Shown: positions 29,032-40,314 of the stretch, piece by piece
Layout of the letters: each line of letters opens with the position of its first letter
Position numbering within the stretch: position 1 is the first letter of the stretch
Origin: Phoronis australis
Lineage: Eukaryota; Phoronida; Phoronidae
Length of the DNA stretch: 64,000 nucleotides
Assembly: GCA_002633005.1 (NCBI GenBank)
Contig: NMRA01000041.1
Location: 875,294 to 939,293, forward strand
Reading direction: 5' to 3'
Program-made: the position numbers and the translations under genes
The notes under the pieces: model-generated
Database searches by the model: none
The model's input: the letters and a program-made list of their open reading frames with translations, nothing else
What the model was told of the DNA's origin: nothing

Positions 29032-29519
29032 ATGCCACACTGTTGCTGCGTACCAGGATGTAATAATTATCGGCTCACGCACGCTTTGGGAGTACCTTTG
29101 CATCGCTTTCCGATGGATGACACACTTCGCCGTACTTGGCTCGTTCGTGTGAAGAACGCAGCGTTACCTGTCCACGCAACGTACAAAGCAGTGGAGAATT
29201 ACCGTGTGTGTGGCAAGCACTTTCTGCCGTTCGATTACGAAAGGGATTGTACGTTGAACTGATGAAGGTCCCTGCGAAACAACGTCTGAAGAAGGATACC
29301 ATTCCGTCTGTGTTGATTCCCGGCAGTGCCCCATCGCCACCCCCGAGAAGTGCGTTTTTGAAGCGAGAAGCCTCGCGAGCTGTGGCCAGTACAGTGACTG
29401 GAGCCAGTGGAGGCACTTCATTACTGTCACCCGTGCCTCCGAACGTACCCCAGAGCGTGCAATTCCTAGAACCAGTAGTGATTCGCCCTGTGCTGTTTTC
29501 TCCAGCCCAGAGCCTCTAA
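29032..29519 (+). pseudogene. THAP zinc-finger protein fragment with frameshift
   Basis: From ATG 29032 the frame encodes a nearly complete THAP (C2CH) DNA-binding domain. Residues 1-10 are MPHCCCVPGC; then VPLHRFPMDD with the conserved Pro at 27, W36 in RRTWLVRV, and C60-GK-H63 in YRVCGKHF. It stops at 29262. The expected end of a THAP domain continues in another frame from about 29247 (YVELMKVPAKQRLKKDTIPS), the counterpart of the AVPTIF box. That frame runs on through a Pro/Ser-rich linker to a stop at 29519. A single-base loss near 29240-29247 explains the break. THAP domains occur in host transcription factors and in P-element-like transposases, and nothing here distinguishes them. An ETS/CRE-like CCGGAAGTGACG lies 134 bp upstream of the ATG. 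The 3' side is interrupted by a retrotransposon relic and a single N at 29571. It could be a live gene with one base error or a dead one. Confidence 0.72.
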
Positions 29520-29553
29520 GCAGCCCTGCAGCGATATTGAGTAGTGGGAGTGA

Positions 29554-30450
29554 TTACAGGCTCAGTTCGANTGTGTAACATCTGCGTCCACACTGAATAC
29601 AGCTCGGGTTGTCAGTAAGACCCCAAATAGCAAGGTTGCTGGGAGTAGTCAGTACATCATAAACAGATCTGATGAGAAACTTTGCTTTCAAAGGCGACAT
29701 CTTCCACAAATCCGCCCACTTTATTTCCCTTTGCAAGACTTTGTGCCACTTTGTCCACGCCCCCTGCTGACCCATCTAGACTGCTCGGGCATACCTTTCT
29801 TCGTTCTCTGACAATCTAACTTCTCTGATTCTTCTGTCTCTGTCTGGGTTTTTAAATCTCTTCCTTACTGGATTCCCGGTCTTGTAGCCCAGTCCTTGCC
29901 TACCCTGGCAAGCAGTTCCTATTAATTGCTTGTGCCTCAGCCGGCTTTCTGCTTCGCTGATTGCCGATGTGGTGGACCACTTACTGCCGGTGCGTGACTG
30001 GGTGATGCAACCAGTGATGGCCTGGTCAGGTGTATTCCGCAGAGTGATACTGGCTCGCACTTTGGTAACTTTATATTCCTCCACCACAGATGTGACCGGT
30101 AGAACAAGTTTCGATTACTTGCAGTACAGCCCGACGTTGCTAAATGATGCAGGTAGACCAAGCCACCTTCGAATGAACCGGCTCGCTGCTCTTTCCATTT
30201 CCTCAGCTGAAGACGACGTGACGTCGTAGATTAACAGTGGCCACATAAGCTTCGGGAGCAAGATGAATTGGTAGCACCAAAGCTTGAATCTTCCGGGTAT
30301 GCCGTCTTTGTCGATCTTCTCAAGCCAAACCTTGAGCTGGGATGTGTCTCGTAGGCTGCTATCATAGTACTTGCCAAGGCACTTGACTGGTTGTTCACTT
30401 ATTGTTGGAATTCTGCAACCTGCTATCGATAATCCGGTTTGCATTTGCTC
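29554..30450 (-). mobile_element. Non-LTR retrotransposon relic (C-terminal part of reverse transcriptase ORF)
   Basis: Read on the minus strand from about 30444 down to 29575, one continuous frame encodes the thumb and C-terminal region of a LINE-type reverse transcriptase. Landmarks are CRIPTISEQPVKCLGKYYD, GIPGRFKLWCYQFILLPKL, RFIRRWLGLP, LRHKQLIGTACQGRQGLG, KFLIRSVYDVL, and near the end WGLTDNPSCIQCG, the zinc-knuckle style CxxCG. Two in-frame stops break it: TAA at 30117-30115 and TAG at 29778-29776. The 5' end is truncated (normal for LINE insertions), and the 3' end is lost at the N at 29571. It resembles the RT family often annotated as R2-like in aquatic animals, but the clade is uncertain. 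It is dead. Confidence 0.8.
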
Positions 30451-31017
30451 TTAATTCTATCAAATCAAACAGAGTTATTGACTACAGACTTTCCGGAAAA
30501 GTGAAGCCGATATGAATTCTTGTTTGCAACATTTAGTGCCCAAGGGGAGATTTCCGTGATAACAGCAGCGGTATTTGACTGTAAGAGATTCTTTAGTGCA
30601 TCAAATACGTTAGTTGAAGATACTCCAAGCTTTACATACGTCAATTTAGAACACAGGACGAGTTTCGTCAGTCTAAAGACAACACTAAAATTCGTAACTT
30701 TCAGCTCCGTTTGTTAAAACTCGTTTCATGATGTTGTGAACTAAAATAAAGCAGAAAGAGTATATCTTTACTACGAAACTCTTCATATTTGAACCAAAGA
30801 CGAAGTATCTTTGTAACTTGCAACCCCTGTGAGAATCGACGAAGCCAATTACGGAAACCATGACTTTTGCAGAGATTTTACATTGCATAGCAAAAAAACA
30901 ATGATACAAGATCAATAATGCATAAGCACCTGTCAGGGACCCAAACCTGTATACAAATCGACTACACGAATTTCAGATATATCAGCTCATTCAGTTTTAT
31001 CTCGTTTTGGCACAACG
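30451..31017. other. Upstream of PAN-WSC copy A
   Basis: No coding sequence recognised; presumably contains the promoter of copy A. No clear TATA box assigned. Confidence 0.5.
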
Positions 31018-32968
31018 ATGGCGATGAATAACATGAAAACTATATTTTTCGCGTATCTCACAATCAAAGAGATATCTTCAGTCCCATGTCAACGTACTAT
31101 TTTTAAATTTTTTGAAGGAGAGCTTGGGATGACACACATAACAACAAATCTATGGGTTCAGTCTTGGCTCGACTGTGCCTTGGTTTGCCTCCATGATGAC
31201 ACATGTGGGGCTATCGCGTTTTCGCCAACTCTTCAACGATGTCGCACGTTTTGTTTCAATGACGCCGGTAACCAGATTTTGCAGCGTCACGGAGACTGGA
31301 GTTATTTTGAGAAAACTGCATTCGTCGTAGAAAAGTGTATGACAGGTAATGTATTGCTTAAAGGATATAGGTTGTGCGAAAGGGTCGCAAAGATAATTTT
31401 TGAAACGAACGGTTTTCTTTAAAATCGTACATTTCCATATTTTGAATGACACATTTTAATTGAACACGCGAGAGTGATTGAGATTCATTGTTTTAATTTT
31501 AGATCTTTCATATTATATGAACAACGTTCTTTCACATGCTTAAATCTATTCAACAATTTGAGTGTCAAGTGAAAAAATACTAATATCGATTACTATATAA
31601 TGGCTGTTATCTCGAAACCAACACATTTACTTCTCATGGATGAATAAAAATTGGATAGAGGACGTGTCATGGGAACATAATGCAGACAACGTACCACGCA
31701 GCCGTAAACACAAAACCCTGAGATAAAACGTACTGCAAGGTTTTTCTATGAGCAAATTTCTTGCGAGAAAAGCGAGACCACACAAGTTTTCGCGAGATAT
31801 CGCCTTACATTAAAAACGAAGTGTTAGCGGAACGCTCCCCTTCCGGGTTTCGAAATACCGCAGACTTTAAAAGAATACCAAACCTCGTTTCGGTGATTTC
31901 AACCAATCTGCTCCAAACCTTTGGAGGTTTTTAAAGATTACCGGAGTATTATTGTGTTGCAGAGAGCTGGATGGGAAAGTTCTTTTTAATATCTGTTGAT
32001 AGCTCAAAACCAGATTGGTGTCGAATTAAAGTGACATACAAAGTGAAAAACCAGATAAATTGCATTATTCAAATTTTAATTCAGTCATTAAAAGTATATA
32101 TTTTCTAAAAGTAGGAAACCTGTATAGAATTTGATTTTTGACTTTTTATTAATCCTGCATTCAATGAGTCATGTGACCAAATATATTTACATTGATAGCA
32201 AAGTAACGGTAGCAATAAAAAAGATAGCAACATTTGAATCAAGTAGAAATTTGTCAAGACGCTATCAGTCCGGCAGAGCCCCATACATCCTTGAAAACCA
32301 TTGTTTTGGTTCATACTTTTGGTTGAAAGTTGTTCTGGCGGGCTTTCGCTGCACGTGGTAAATCTATGGTCCGAATGGAGTTAAGAAATCTTTTCAATAG
32401 CAAGATTCACAGACACTAGCGTAATTTTATAATAAGATTTTGAAACAGTTTGCGTTTCCGTCTTGCGTGGGTCTATAAACTATAATGCATTATTGATTCT
32501 GTGCAACGAGTTCGTGTTCGACGGAATAAAGAAACGGCAGGTTTTAAATGGTTTTACGTTTTCTTAAAATCATTAGATGCATGTCCATGTTTCTTAGTTT
32601 TGCACAGTGGCTCGTCATTTATTGCTTTGAGAACACGGATGTAAAAAATTGAAAAGTTCACGCTTTCCTGTTTTATCATTTCCACATTATGCAGACCCAG
32701 GGTGTTATACTGATGAACAAGACTCAAGAGACTTGCCCAGACTTATCCACTACTCTCTCCATATAATACCACACGTGAGCTTTGCCGCCAAAGATGTCGT
32801 GAAAAGTCATACAAGTACGCTGGGGCACAGGATGGCAGAGAATGTTGGTGTGGTAACCAATACGGTCGCCATGGTAAGGCTCTGGAATTTGAATGTTCCC
32901 GTACATGCACAGGGGAAAAAACTGAGACGTGTGGTGGATCATTCCGAAACTATATCATGAAAACTTAG
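31018..32968 (+). pseudogene. PAN/apple + WSC protein, copy A, frameshifted in the WSC exon
   Basis: Paralogue of the intact gene at 36536-37982. Exon 1, 31018-31345, is open and encodes the PAN/apple-like domain (SWLDCALVCLHDDTCGAIAF, LQRCRTFCFND, YFEKTAF), ending ATGACAG before a GTAATG donor. Exon 2, 32695-32968, starts after TATGCAG with DPGCYTDEQDSRDLP. One base is missing near 32760-32766. After that point the WSC reading continues in another frame (RELCRQRCREKSYKYAG, ECWCGNQYGRHGK, CTGEKTETCGG) and ends NYIMKT at the TAG 32966-32968. All eight WSC cysteines and the C-terminal sequence are kept in the shifted frame. It is therefore either a young pseudogene or carries a single sequencing/assembly error. 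The intron (about 1.35 kb) contains a segment similar to DNA upstream of copy B. Confidence 0.8.
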
Positions 32969-33179
32969 TTTAACCAGCATTCTAAAGAATGTGTTTAAGT
33001 GGCGCGTCGTGTGGTTTATGACATAGATCAGCGTTATTGTGGATTTTTGTGTTTGTGGAGTTCCAACTGGATATGTCTGTGAACTGTCCGTGTTAGATTT
33101 AGAACAAGAGCAACGTTCGCAGAGGGTTGAAATGCGCCCACGAATGCATCGCAAATGGTGTGCTTTTAGGGTTGTTTGC

Positions 33180-34330
33180 TTGTATCAATAAAATGGCCAC
33201 TAGATGGCGCAAAATACGCCGAATCCTTCTGAAAACCAAAAAATGTCATTGTTACTTTAAAAGAAAGCCATTTACCAACTTTAATTAAAATTCTCTGAGG
33301 AATTTCAGAGAAACAGAGGAAAACAAAAAAAAAACGAAATTGCCACTAGAGGGCACAGTGTTCATCGGATCCGTCTAAAAGAAAATCATCGGCAACCGTC
33401 CCCTTCATAGAAAGTACATACATGCCAACTTTCATAATCATCCTTAGAACGGTTTGGTTGACAGAGGGACTAACGCAACAAAATAGACTCAAAAACAACA
33501 AAAATGGCCACTAGGTGGCGCAAAAAACTTGAATCAATCCGAAGATGAATGGCTAGCGTCACCTCACTAATGGATGTCTATGTGCCACATATTTTATGGA
33601 AATCTGTTGAGTACCTTTGAAGATACAGCGATAAACGTAAAAAACTTAAATTGCCACAAGGGGGCACACCGGTAGACCGATCTAGTGTCCGAAAGTCGAT
33701 GTCGTCTGTTGTCAACTTTATATAAATACATTTTCTAAATTTAATAAAGATCCTGTAGAGCGTTTAGGAGATACAGCCATGGGCGCAAAAACAAACAAAA
33801 CTGCCACTAGGAGGCGCCACAGTAGTCGAAGTCATCGGAAAATCATCGTCAACAGTCTTCTTCATAGTAAGATCGCACATGCCAATTTTCACAATCATCC
33901 TTACAGTGGTTTGGGTGTTAGAGGAGCGGACGCCAAAAAACTACTCGAAAATAGTAAAACTGGCCACTAGATGGCGCAAAATCCATCGAAGCAATCCGAA
34001 AACGGAAGGAAACCTTCGACTCGATGACTGGAATAGATGCCTATGTACGAAATTTCATGAAAATCGGTTGAAGACCTTTGAAGATACAGAGGCAAACGTA
34101 AAAAAATTGCCACTAGGGGGCACAGCGGTATTCGGGTCGGTCCGAAACTCGCCGCCCTCTGTTGTACATGTAGACTCCATAGGAACACACCTGCCAAATT
34201 TCAATATTGCCTGCAAGGGGTTTAGGAGATACAGCCGCGGACGCCGGACACCGGACGCCAAGACGCTCAGACAGAGATGACGGCAATATGCGACCACATA
34301 TAAATATGTGGGCGCATAATAAAATAGCCG
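33180..34330 (+). repeat. Composite tandem repeat with CTCF-like cores, block 2, ending in a hairpin
   Basis: Same family and orientation as 4890-5925. Seven cores start at 33197, 33343, 33508, 33654, 33804, 33964 and 34110, with steps of 146, 165, 146, 150, 160 and 146 bp. The end has GGACGCCGGACACCGGACGC and a terminal inverted repeat (left arm about 34284-34301, right arm ATATGTGGGCGCATAAT at 34304-34320). It lies between PAN-WSC copies A and B. Confidence 0.88.
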
Positions 34331-35791
34331 CGTGGAAGAAAATGGAGTTGAATGTCTTAGCCCCTCTCCGTTGTAAGGAATGCACGCCCTCCGAGGAAAT
34401 GTTGTGAGTCACAACATTTCCTTTATTTCACCAGTTTAGAACTAATTAAGGCTTTCATCAATGGAGAACCCTCATTAAGACAGTAATATTTCGCAAAATA
34501 GCTAAAAAAAGGTCGATACTATTCCAATAACAGACTCTGGCGTAATAGTCAGCAATTATACAATTGCTTAAACATACTTAGTAATTAGTGTGATAAGGTG
34601 AAAGTACAGTCTGAAAGACAGCAGGGGAAATCTACTTCTACACATATCGATGAAGCATAGCTGCAAGAACTAAGGTGACTTTGGCGAAGAATTCCAACTC
34701 CACCTTTTGGTTACCGTTAAATTTTTCACCGCATGCGCGATAACCACTATTGAGACACGTGAGTTAGGCAAAGGCTAGTAGCGCGAAACAGAACGAAGCG
34801 CGCGACATTTGCAAAATAGCATGGGAAGATGTCAGGTGAAATTTGTAAGATTTGTGTCCCTTGGACTTTTTATTCGTCAACATGCGTGATTTCACGTAAC
34901 TTCCTCAAACTGGCACTCGGTGAGAGAAACTCAAGCAAACCGCGACAGAATTTCATGGATATGTTCAAGTTACGCTGATTAAATTGTATCCAGAGTCATG
35001 GCATGTGTTAATTACAACTCCATGTGCCTATATGCATGTTTCGTTCGATTTTATTTGCTGTATTTTGGAATGGGTAACTTTTTATGGGGATGTACTATCG
35101 CCTCTGTATGCCTGCGGCATTCACGGCGATGTATTTGATTGCGCACTGACTGTTACATGGCCATGGATCGTATGCGTCTCAGTCAAGTCTGTTCTTCCCC
35201 GGCGGGCGGTCGTTGCATGACGACTCGTTGGCCTCAAAATTCTATTCGTCAGTAATCCCTACTCTGAGTGAAGCGGAATCTTTTTGTTGACGAAGTCTGC
35301 CATTCTAAATTGACCGCCATTTAGCAACGTACAGTATTGTGGCAACAAATCCATATGTTTGCTGTTGACAATGAGGATAGAAGAGGCGACTTTGAAAGCA
35401 CTGCCCCCNCCCCCCCCCCCCCCCACCTGAAACTGGTTACAGATGGATATAAAAGACCCCGAAATCGATAGGAACAGGAAGACATGGCAGCCGACATTAC
35501 AAAAATGCCGACGACAATGACATCGAAGACACCGAATGTTGTTTTTCACCCACCTGTATACCTCAGTTGTTGCGTGTTCGCTTTCAAACTGGTGCTTTGA
35601 ATTTACACACTGAGCTTTCATTCACGTGCATTTAAAAGGAAACTAAACCCTGTTTACGTGATTTCAACCAATCCACGTTCTGCCACCTTTTAATGCATTA
35701 TTGGTGTCCCACTTGAGTGATAAAAGCGAAACTGAACTAAAAACTCACAATATCTTTGTCACAGATAGTCGTGAGTGGCCTTTCCCTGCAG
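34331..35791. other. Intergenic DNA between repeat block 2 and copy B
   Basis: No coding exon recognised; includes the poly-C tract with one N. Confidence 0.55.
35403..35426. repeat. Poly-C tract with one N
   Basis: A run of C containing a single N at 35409, probably an unresolved homopolymer length. Confidence 0.95.
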
Positions 35792-35890
35792 TTGTGTAAC
35801 TCGCCTAAAGCGTAAGTCAGGCTTGCCCGTTTAGCAGGATTTCTAAGGAATTTTCCTAACAATTTTTGAGGGATGTCGAGGGTTACAGGG
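35792..35890 (+). repeat. Segment repeated at window start (12-120)
   Basis: Located about 650 bp upstream of PAN-WSC copy B. Shares TGTGTAACTCGCCTAAAGCG and downstream phrases with bases 12-120. Confidence 0.75.
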
Positions 35891-35909
35891 CATTGTTTTG
35901 TTTCAGAGG

Positions 35910-35985
35910 ATTAGATGGAAACGTCATTTTTAATATCTGTTTATAAGCCCAAAACATAGATTTGGTATCCTTTTAAGTGATTACG
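35910..35985 (+). repeat. Segment shared with the intron of PAN-WSC copy A (31963-32040)
   Basis: AGATGGAAACGTCATTTTTA and ATATCTGTTTATAAGC parallel GGATGGGAAAGTTCTTTTTA and ATATCTGTTGATAGCTC at 31963-32040. Nearby GTGATTTCAACCAATC (35659 area) is also shared with 31897. Confidence 0.6.
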
Positions 35986-36535
35986 GAAGCAAGAATTCCG
36001 ACAGCATTTTCAGAATGTCCAACAAGGGATTTTTCTACACCGCGAGTCATTATTGCAACTACTTACCGACCCCAAACACAGCTCCTCCCGACTCACAAAC
36101 CTAGTTCACTGACCACCTAATACGAAATCCGCGAATCCCATTGCTGGAATGTGTTTTATTTTTGAGCCACAAAAAGGATGTCCCGTTTCTAGATAAAAAA
36201 CTGTTTAAGTTGAACAAGAAATGACGGCAATGATTCAGGTATGCACATATGCCCTCCAAAAACAGGGTAAATTCAAACCGTATTTTCCTTACTTTACATC
36301 TGATGACTATTCCAAAGCACTATGAAATCAATTTTGCTACTTGATTTTGATGAAACAACGAACGATACTATATTGACAACGTCAACATTAGCGTACATTA
36401 AGTATCATTACAATAACTGACCATCTGACGAAATCTCAAGACCTTAGTAAACAACAACACATACATGTAGGCTACACTGCGGGGTAAATAAAGTATCCAG
36501 TACTACATAATATATAGTCTCGAGGTAGTGTTACA
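35986..36535. other. Upstream of PAN-WSC copy B
   Basis: Presumed promoter side of copy B. An AT-rich ATAATATATAG lies about 25-35 bp before the ATG, but it cannot be called a TATA box without a mapped start. Confidence 0.4.
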
Positions 36536-37982
36536 ATGATTGGACATGCAAAACCAATGTTGCTGTTTTTTATTTACGTGCATTTCACAATCATGCGTAT
36601 AATGTTTGTCCAATGCGGACAAATGGTTTTCAGAATTTCTGAAGGAAAACTTGGAATAAAGCACATAACAACTAAACAGTTGACTGCCTCCTGGTTAGAC
36701 TGTGCAGATATATGTCTCCATGACAACACATGTGGAGCGTTCGCGTTTTCGCCAAGTCTCCAGCGATGTCTCACCTTCTGTCTCAACGATGCCATCGAAC
36801 AAATTTTGCAACATCATTCGGACTGGAATTATTTGGAGAAAACTGGATTCGTCCCAGGACGTTGCGTGACAGGTGAATATTATGAGAATCTAAGATACAT
36901 AGTTGCCTTTTACCAATGAGTGGTGATGACGCCGTTACCGACGCTGTATATTAGGCTTAAAGGTAATAAAAAGACAGTGGGTGAGTGAAACTTATCAAAA
37001 TACCTATGTTTTCCAGGCTTAACTGAACATTGACAATGGTGTAGCGCATAACGAAGTTATAAAGCGAGCGCCGGCTAAAAGTGAACACGACTTCACCGAA
37101 ACACCCGACTGTAACTTTATTTACTTATTTGTAATCTGATTCAATGAAGATTTCAAATTTTCAGTTGTCTATGAAACATAAATGGCTCGAAGTGGGCGAT
37201 TGATAAGATAAGAAGTTAGAGCAAATTATTTGCAGTTTCTCTTATGGACTAATCAGTCTACCCTAGCCAGGAAATTAGAAGTACTGGAAATAATCTGTTT
37301 TCTTCTGTTTAATGTTTTTTGTTTTTAAATTAAATTGTATTTTGTCGTACACGATTGTTTGATGTCAATTATACAAACATACAACCCGACATGTTTGGTT
37401 TAGCTTAAAGATGAAATTTGCATACTTTCTGACTTTAGCTGGAAACCAGTTTAGAATTCCAAGAACTATCTAAAAATGTTGCACTCTTTCTCTTAAATAA
37501 AAGTATAAATTATTTGCCAGGTATTTTGTTCTATTTTACCCGCCACGATGTCACCTGAAGGTGTTATGCTTTATTCGCGTGCACTGAGCAAGTAGTTAGG
37601 CTAATCGGTAACACTATAGAGCATGCAAGAATCAGTTTATGTGGAATGTCAGACTTCGTTTCTATTTTGGTAAGTTTGGTCTTTGCTGACAGTGTTATCC
37701 ATATTCGCTTTTGCAGACCCCGGGTGTTACATTGATCGACCAACCAGAGATTTGCCTTATCGTGCCTACCGGTCTGTTAGAAACACGCGTGATTACTGCC
37801 GCTCATTTTGTCGTGCCAAATCGTACACGTTTGCCGGAGTTCAATACAGGACCCAATGTTGGTGTGGTAACCAGTACGGCCGGTATGGAAAAGTCCCGGA
37901 AACTGAATGCCGTCAAGCGTGCTCAGGCGACCAAACTGAGACGTGTGGGGGAACTTGGCGAAATTATGTCATGAAAACTTAG
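36536..37982 (+). CDS. Secreted PAN/apple + WSC domain protein, copy B (intact)
   Basis: Two exons, 36536-36872 and 37717-37982, with a GT-AG intron (ACAG|GTGAAT ... TTGCAG|ACCC), give 200 aa. Residues 1-27 contain a hydrophobic segment (LLFFIYVHF) that probably serves as a signal peptide. Exon 1 encodes a cysteine-rich PAN/apple-like domain: SWLDCADICLHDNTCGAFAF, then LQRCLTFCLND and a final GRC. Exon 2 encodes a complete WSC domain with eight cysteines: DPGCYID, RDYCRSFCRAKSYTFAG, QCWCGNQYG, ECRQACSGDQTETCGG. It stops shortly after the domain (NYVMKT). WSC domains are thought to bind carbohydrate, and PAN domains bind proteins or glycans. A secreted or cuticle/mucus lectin-like role is an inference. 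It is the only intact member of a three-copy tandem array (copies A and C lie at 31018-32968 and 40315-41570). The specific protein is not recognised beyond its domains. Confidence 0.82.
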
Positions 37983-40314
37983 ATTAATGAATATTTAAAC
38001 GTTCTTGCCGTAATCGACAGTCGATAGCAGCTACCTGCAGTACCACCACCACCACCACCGTCACGTGAACACCAACACCGTCACGTGAACACAAACACCG
38101 GCAACTTTAATAGCAACAAGACTTTTAAGAACAAGAGCAACTAGTACGGTTTGTTGCTAGAGTTGACTGATGTCTGCGTACTGAATAAGCTAAACATTTC
38201 CCACAAGGATTGCCTTCTGTCATGTACATGCATCGCGTCTTTAAAGCTTAATGGCGAGTCTTTGAAGTTTACAGAAAAGGATTGAGTTAAGCTACGCCAA
38301 ACGAACCTGTTGTTCTGCCAGCTGTACGGAACGAACGTAAACAGCGTTTCCCATGAGTAAAAAGGTCGAGAATTCACCTGTCAGGCATTAAACCTTTCCT
38401 TGTTAACGGGATGGAAAAAATAAATTTGAGGTCGAAATGGGTAGGTGTAACAAAATATTGTTTTCTAACAGAATTTCCAAGTTTGTATTCTTTTATTTCA
38501 TTTCAATTAAAATGCGAACGCACATCTTCAACATTGCGGTGTAAATTTTCCTTAGCCGTATTCCATCTTAGTGTGTGTTATGAAGACTTTAGTGTGCCGT
38601 TACCGACGTAAAATGGATAAAATGTGTCTATAAATGGCGTTGCAGTCGTCATTAAGCAATGCCGAGACTGCAGACATACCATACTAACAGTGTCAACACT
38701 ATCTTTAGTGTTTTCAATTTCACATAGGGCTGGAGAAGCGATAGGCCGGTTACGTTTCTCTTTTTCGAGTCTGATTGTGTGTATGATTTAAGGCTTTTAA
38801 AAAGCGGCATTTCCCCCTGTTGAGCCAGCTGAAAAAACGGAATTCGAATTGGGCTTTTTACTCGTAAGATCGGTATCCTGGTCTTGATAAAATTCCACTT
38901 TCTTCACCAACTCAAGTTATAGGTCAATGGAATTCAATTGTTTTTTCAGCCACAGATGAATTGGATATTAGCGCCTGCTGGGTTGCTTGGGGATTTTAAG
39001 TTTTGTGCTTCACTTTGTGAAGGATGGGCACGACAAATGGTATTTGCTGGATTTTTGAGTCTTCTCTGATTGAAAGAATTGTTGTCCCCTTAAGCTACAT
39101 TTGCACAGTCATGGCTTTTCTTAAATCTTTACTGCTTGCAAACGGAAAGCTGGAATTAAGCAAGAAACTCAGGTACCATTCAACACTTTACTTTATAAAA
39201 CATACCCTCAGTTCGTAGTCACCGCATGTGAATGATGGCTTTGAGGTGAAAATCGCTGATTTGTTGTACTCATTTTGTTCGATTGCAATAGCGGTAGGTT
39301 TGTACACTATGTAAATTAGAATGTTGGAGCTGCCAACCCCTCTTTTTTCAAGCCCAAAACCAGGAAACACTGTTGAGTGCCACCACCAGGCAACGGGTAT
39401 ATGTCAGCGTTCGAAATACATGGTGGCCCGGGGCCAGGGGATTTACGGCAAAGCCAGTAACTTTTAAAAGTTACTGTCCCGGTGGGCCATTAATTTTCAG
39501 ATATAGGCCCGCATAAATTTGGCGTCATATTCATTTTATTTAAAAAAGTCTATTGATTAATTTTGTTTGCCTCTCACCTCTTGAACGCCAACGAGTTTAC
39601 TTTTAAACCTTGTGGGCAATAAATAAATCCTCACCTAGAGTTAATAGCAAAACAAATGAGGGTTCTCTAGCACAATCACATTTAAGTGTAGTGCAAAAGA
39701 AAAAGATTGAGAAAAACGTAGCTAATTAGGATGTTAAAAGCAGGACCGGTAACTTGGCAGCCGAGCCAGTAAGTTTTCAGACTAACTGACCCGGTGAGCC
39801 AGCACATTTATTTGCTGAAGTTCGAACACAGGCACATGCGCCATTTTAGAATTCGCAATTTTAGGGTTCGCCAACCCCAAAAAATTCGGAAACGGTTTCT
39901 TAAATCAACGATGGTTTCGGAATATTAGGAGACAGGTTTTATGGGAGTTAAAAGTTCAGTTCAATTTTCGTTTATAGCCAACTAAACTGGACGAAGTGCA
40001 GCTTCAAGCGCGATAGAAATGTGAAGTAAACGATTTTGAAAACAATGGTGACTGTTGGTAGGCAGTTCGATAATGCCAATTACAGAAGTAGACTTCGCAT
40101 TTGTACATTTTCTCGCCACAAGCAAGAACAATGCGTAACTGTAGGACAATACTTGAACATCTGGCGGGAACTCATACTGCCATAGATATTGAGTTTGCGT
40201 GTAATAATATGCTGAAGACTAATGATATGCAGGAATAATAATAATGCTACAGCGATATTTACGGCTTTCGCGTAACTCGCAATCACGGGTAGGACTGCGT
40301 GAAGAATAGTTTTT
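37983..40314. other. Intergenic DNA between copies B and C
   Basis: No coding sequence recognised. Holds the (CCA)n tract, a 22-bp palindrome at 39455-39476 and a related phrase near 39775-39800. Confidence 0.55.
38041..38101. repeat. (CCA)n tract and short duplication
   Basis: CCA trinucleotides followed by two copies of CCGTCACGTGAACACCAACA-like sequence, downstream of PAN-WSC copy B. Confidence 0.85.

Noticed and set aside
33779-34412. Overlapping open frames of 60-130 codons
   Set aside because: They fall inside the composite tandem repeat and change frame from unit to unit, so they are incidental.
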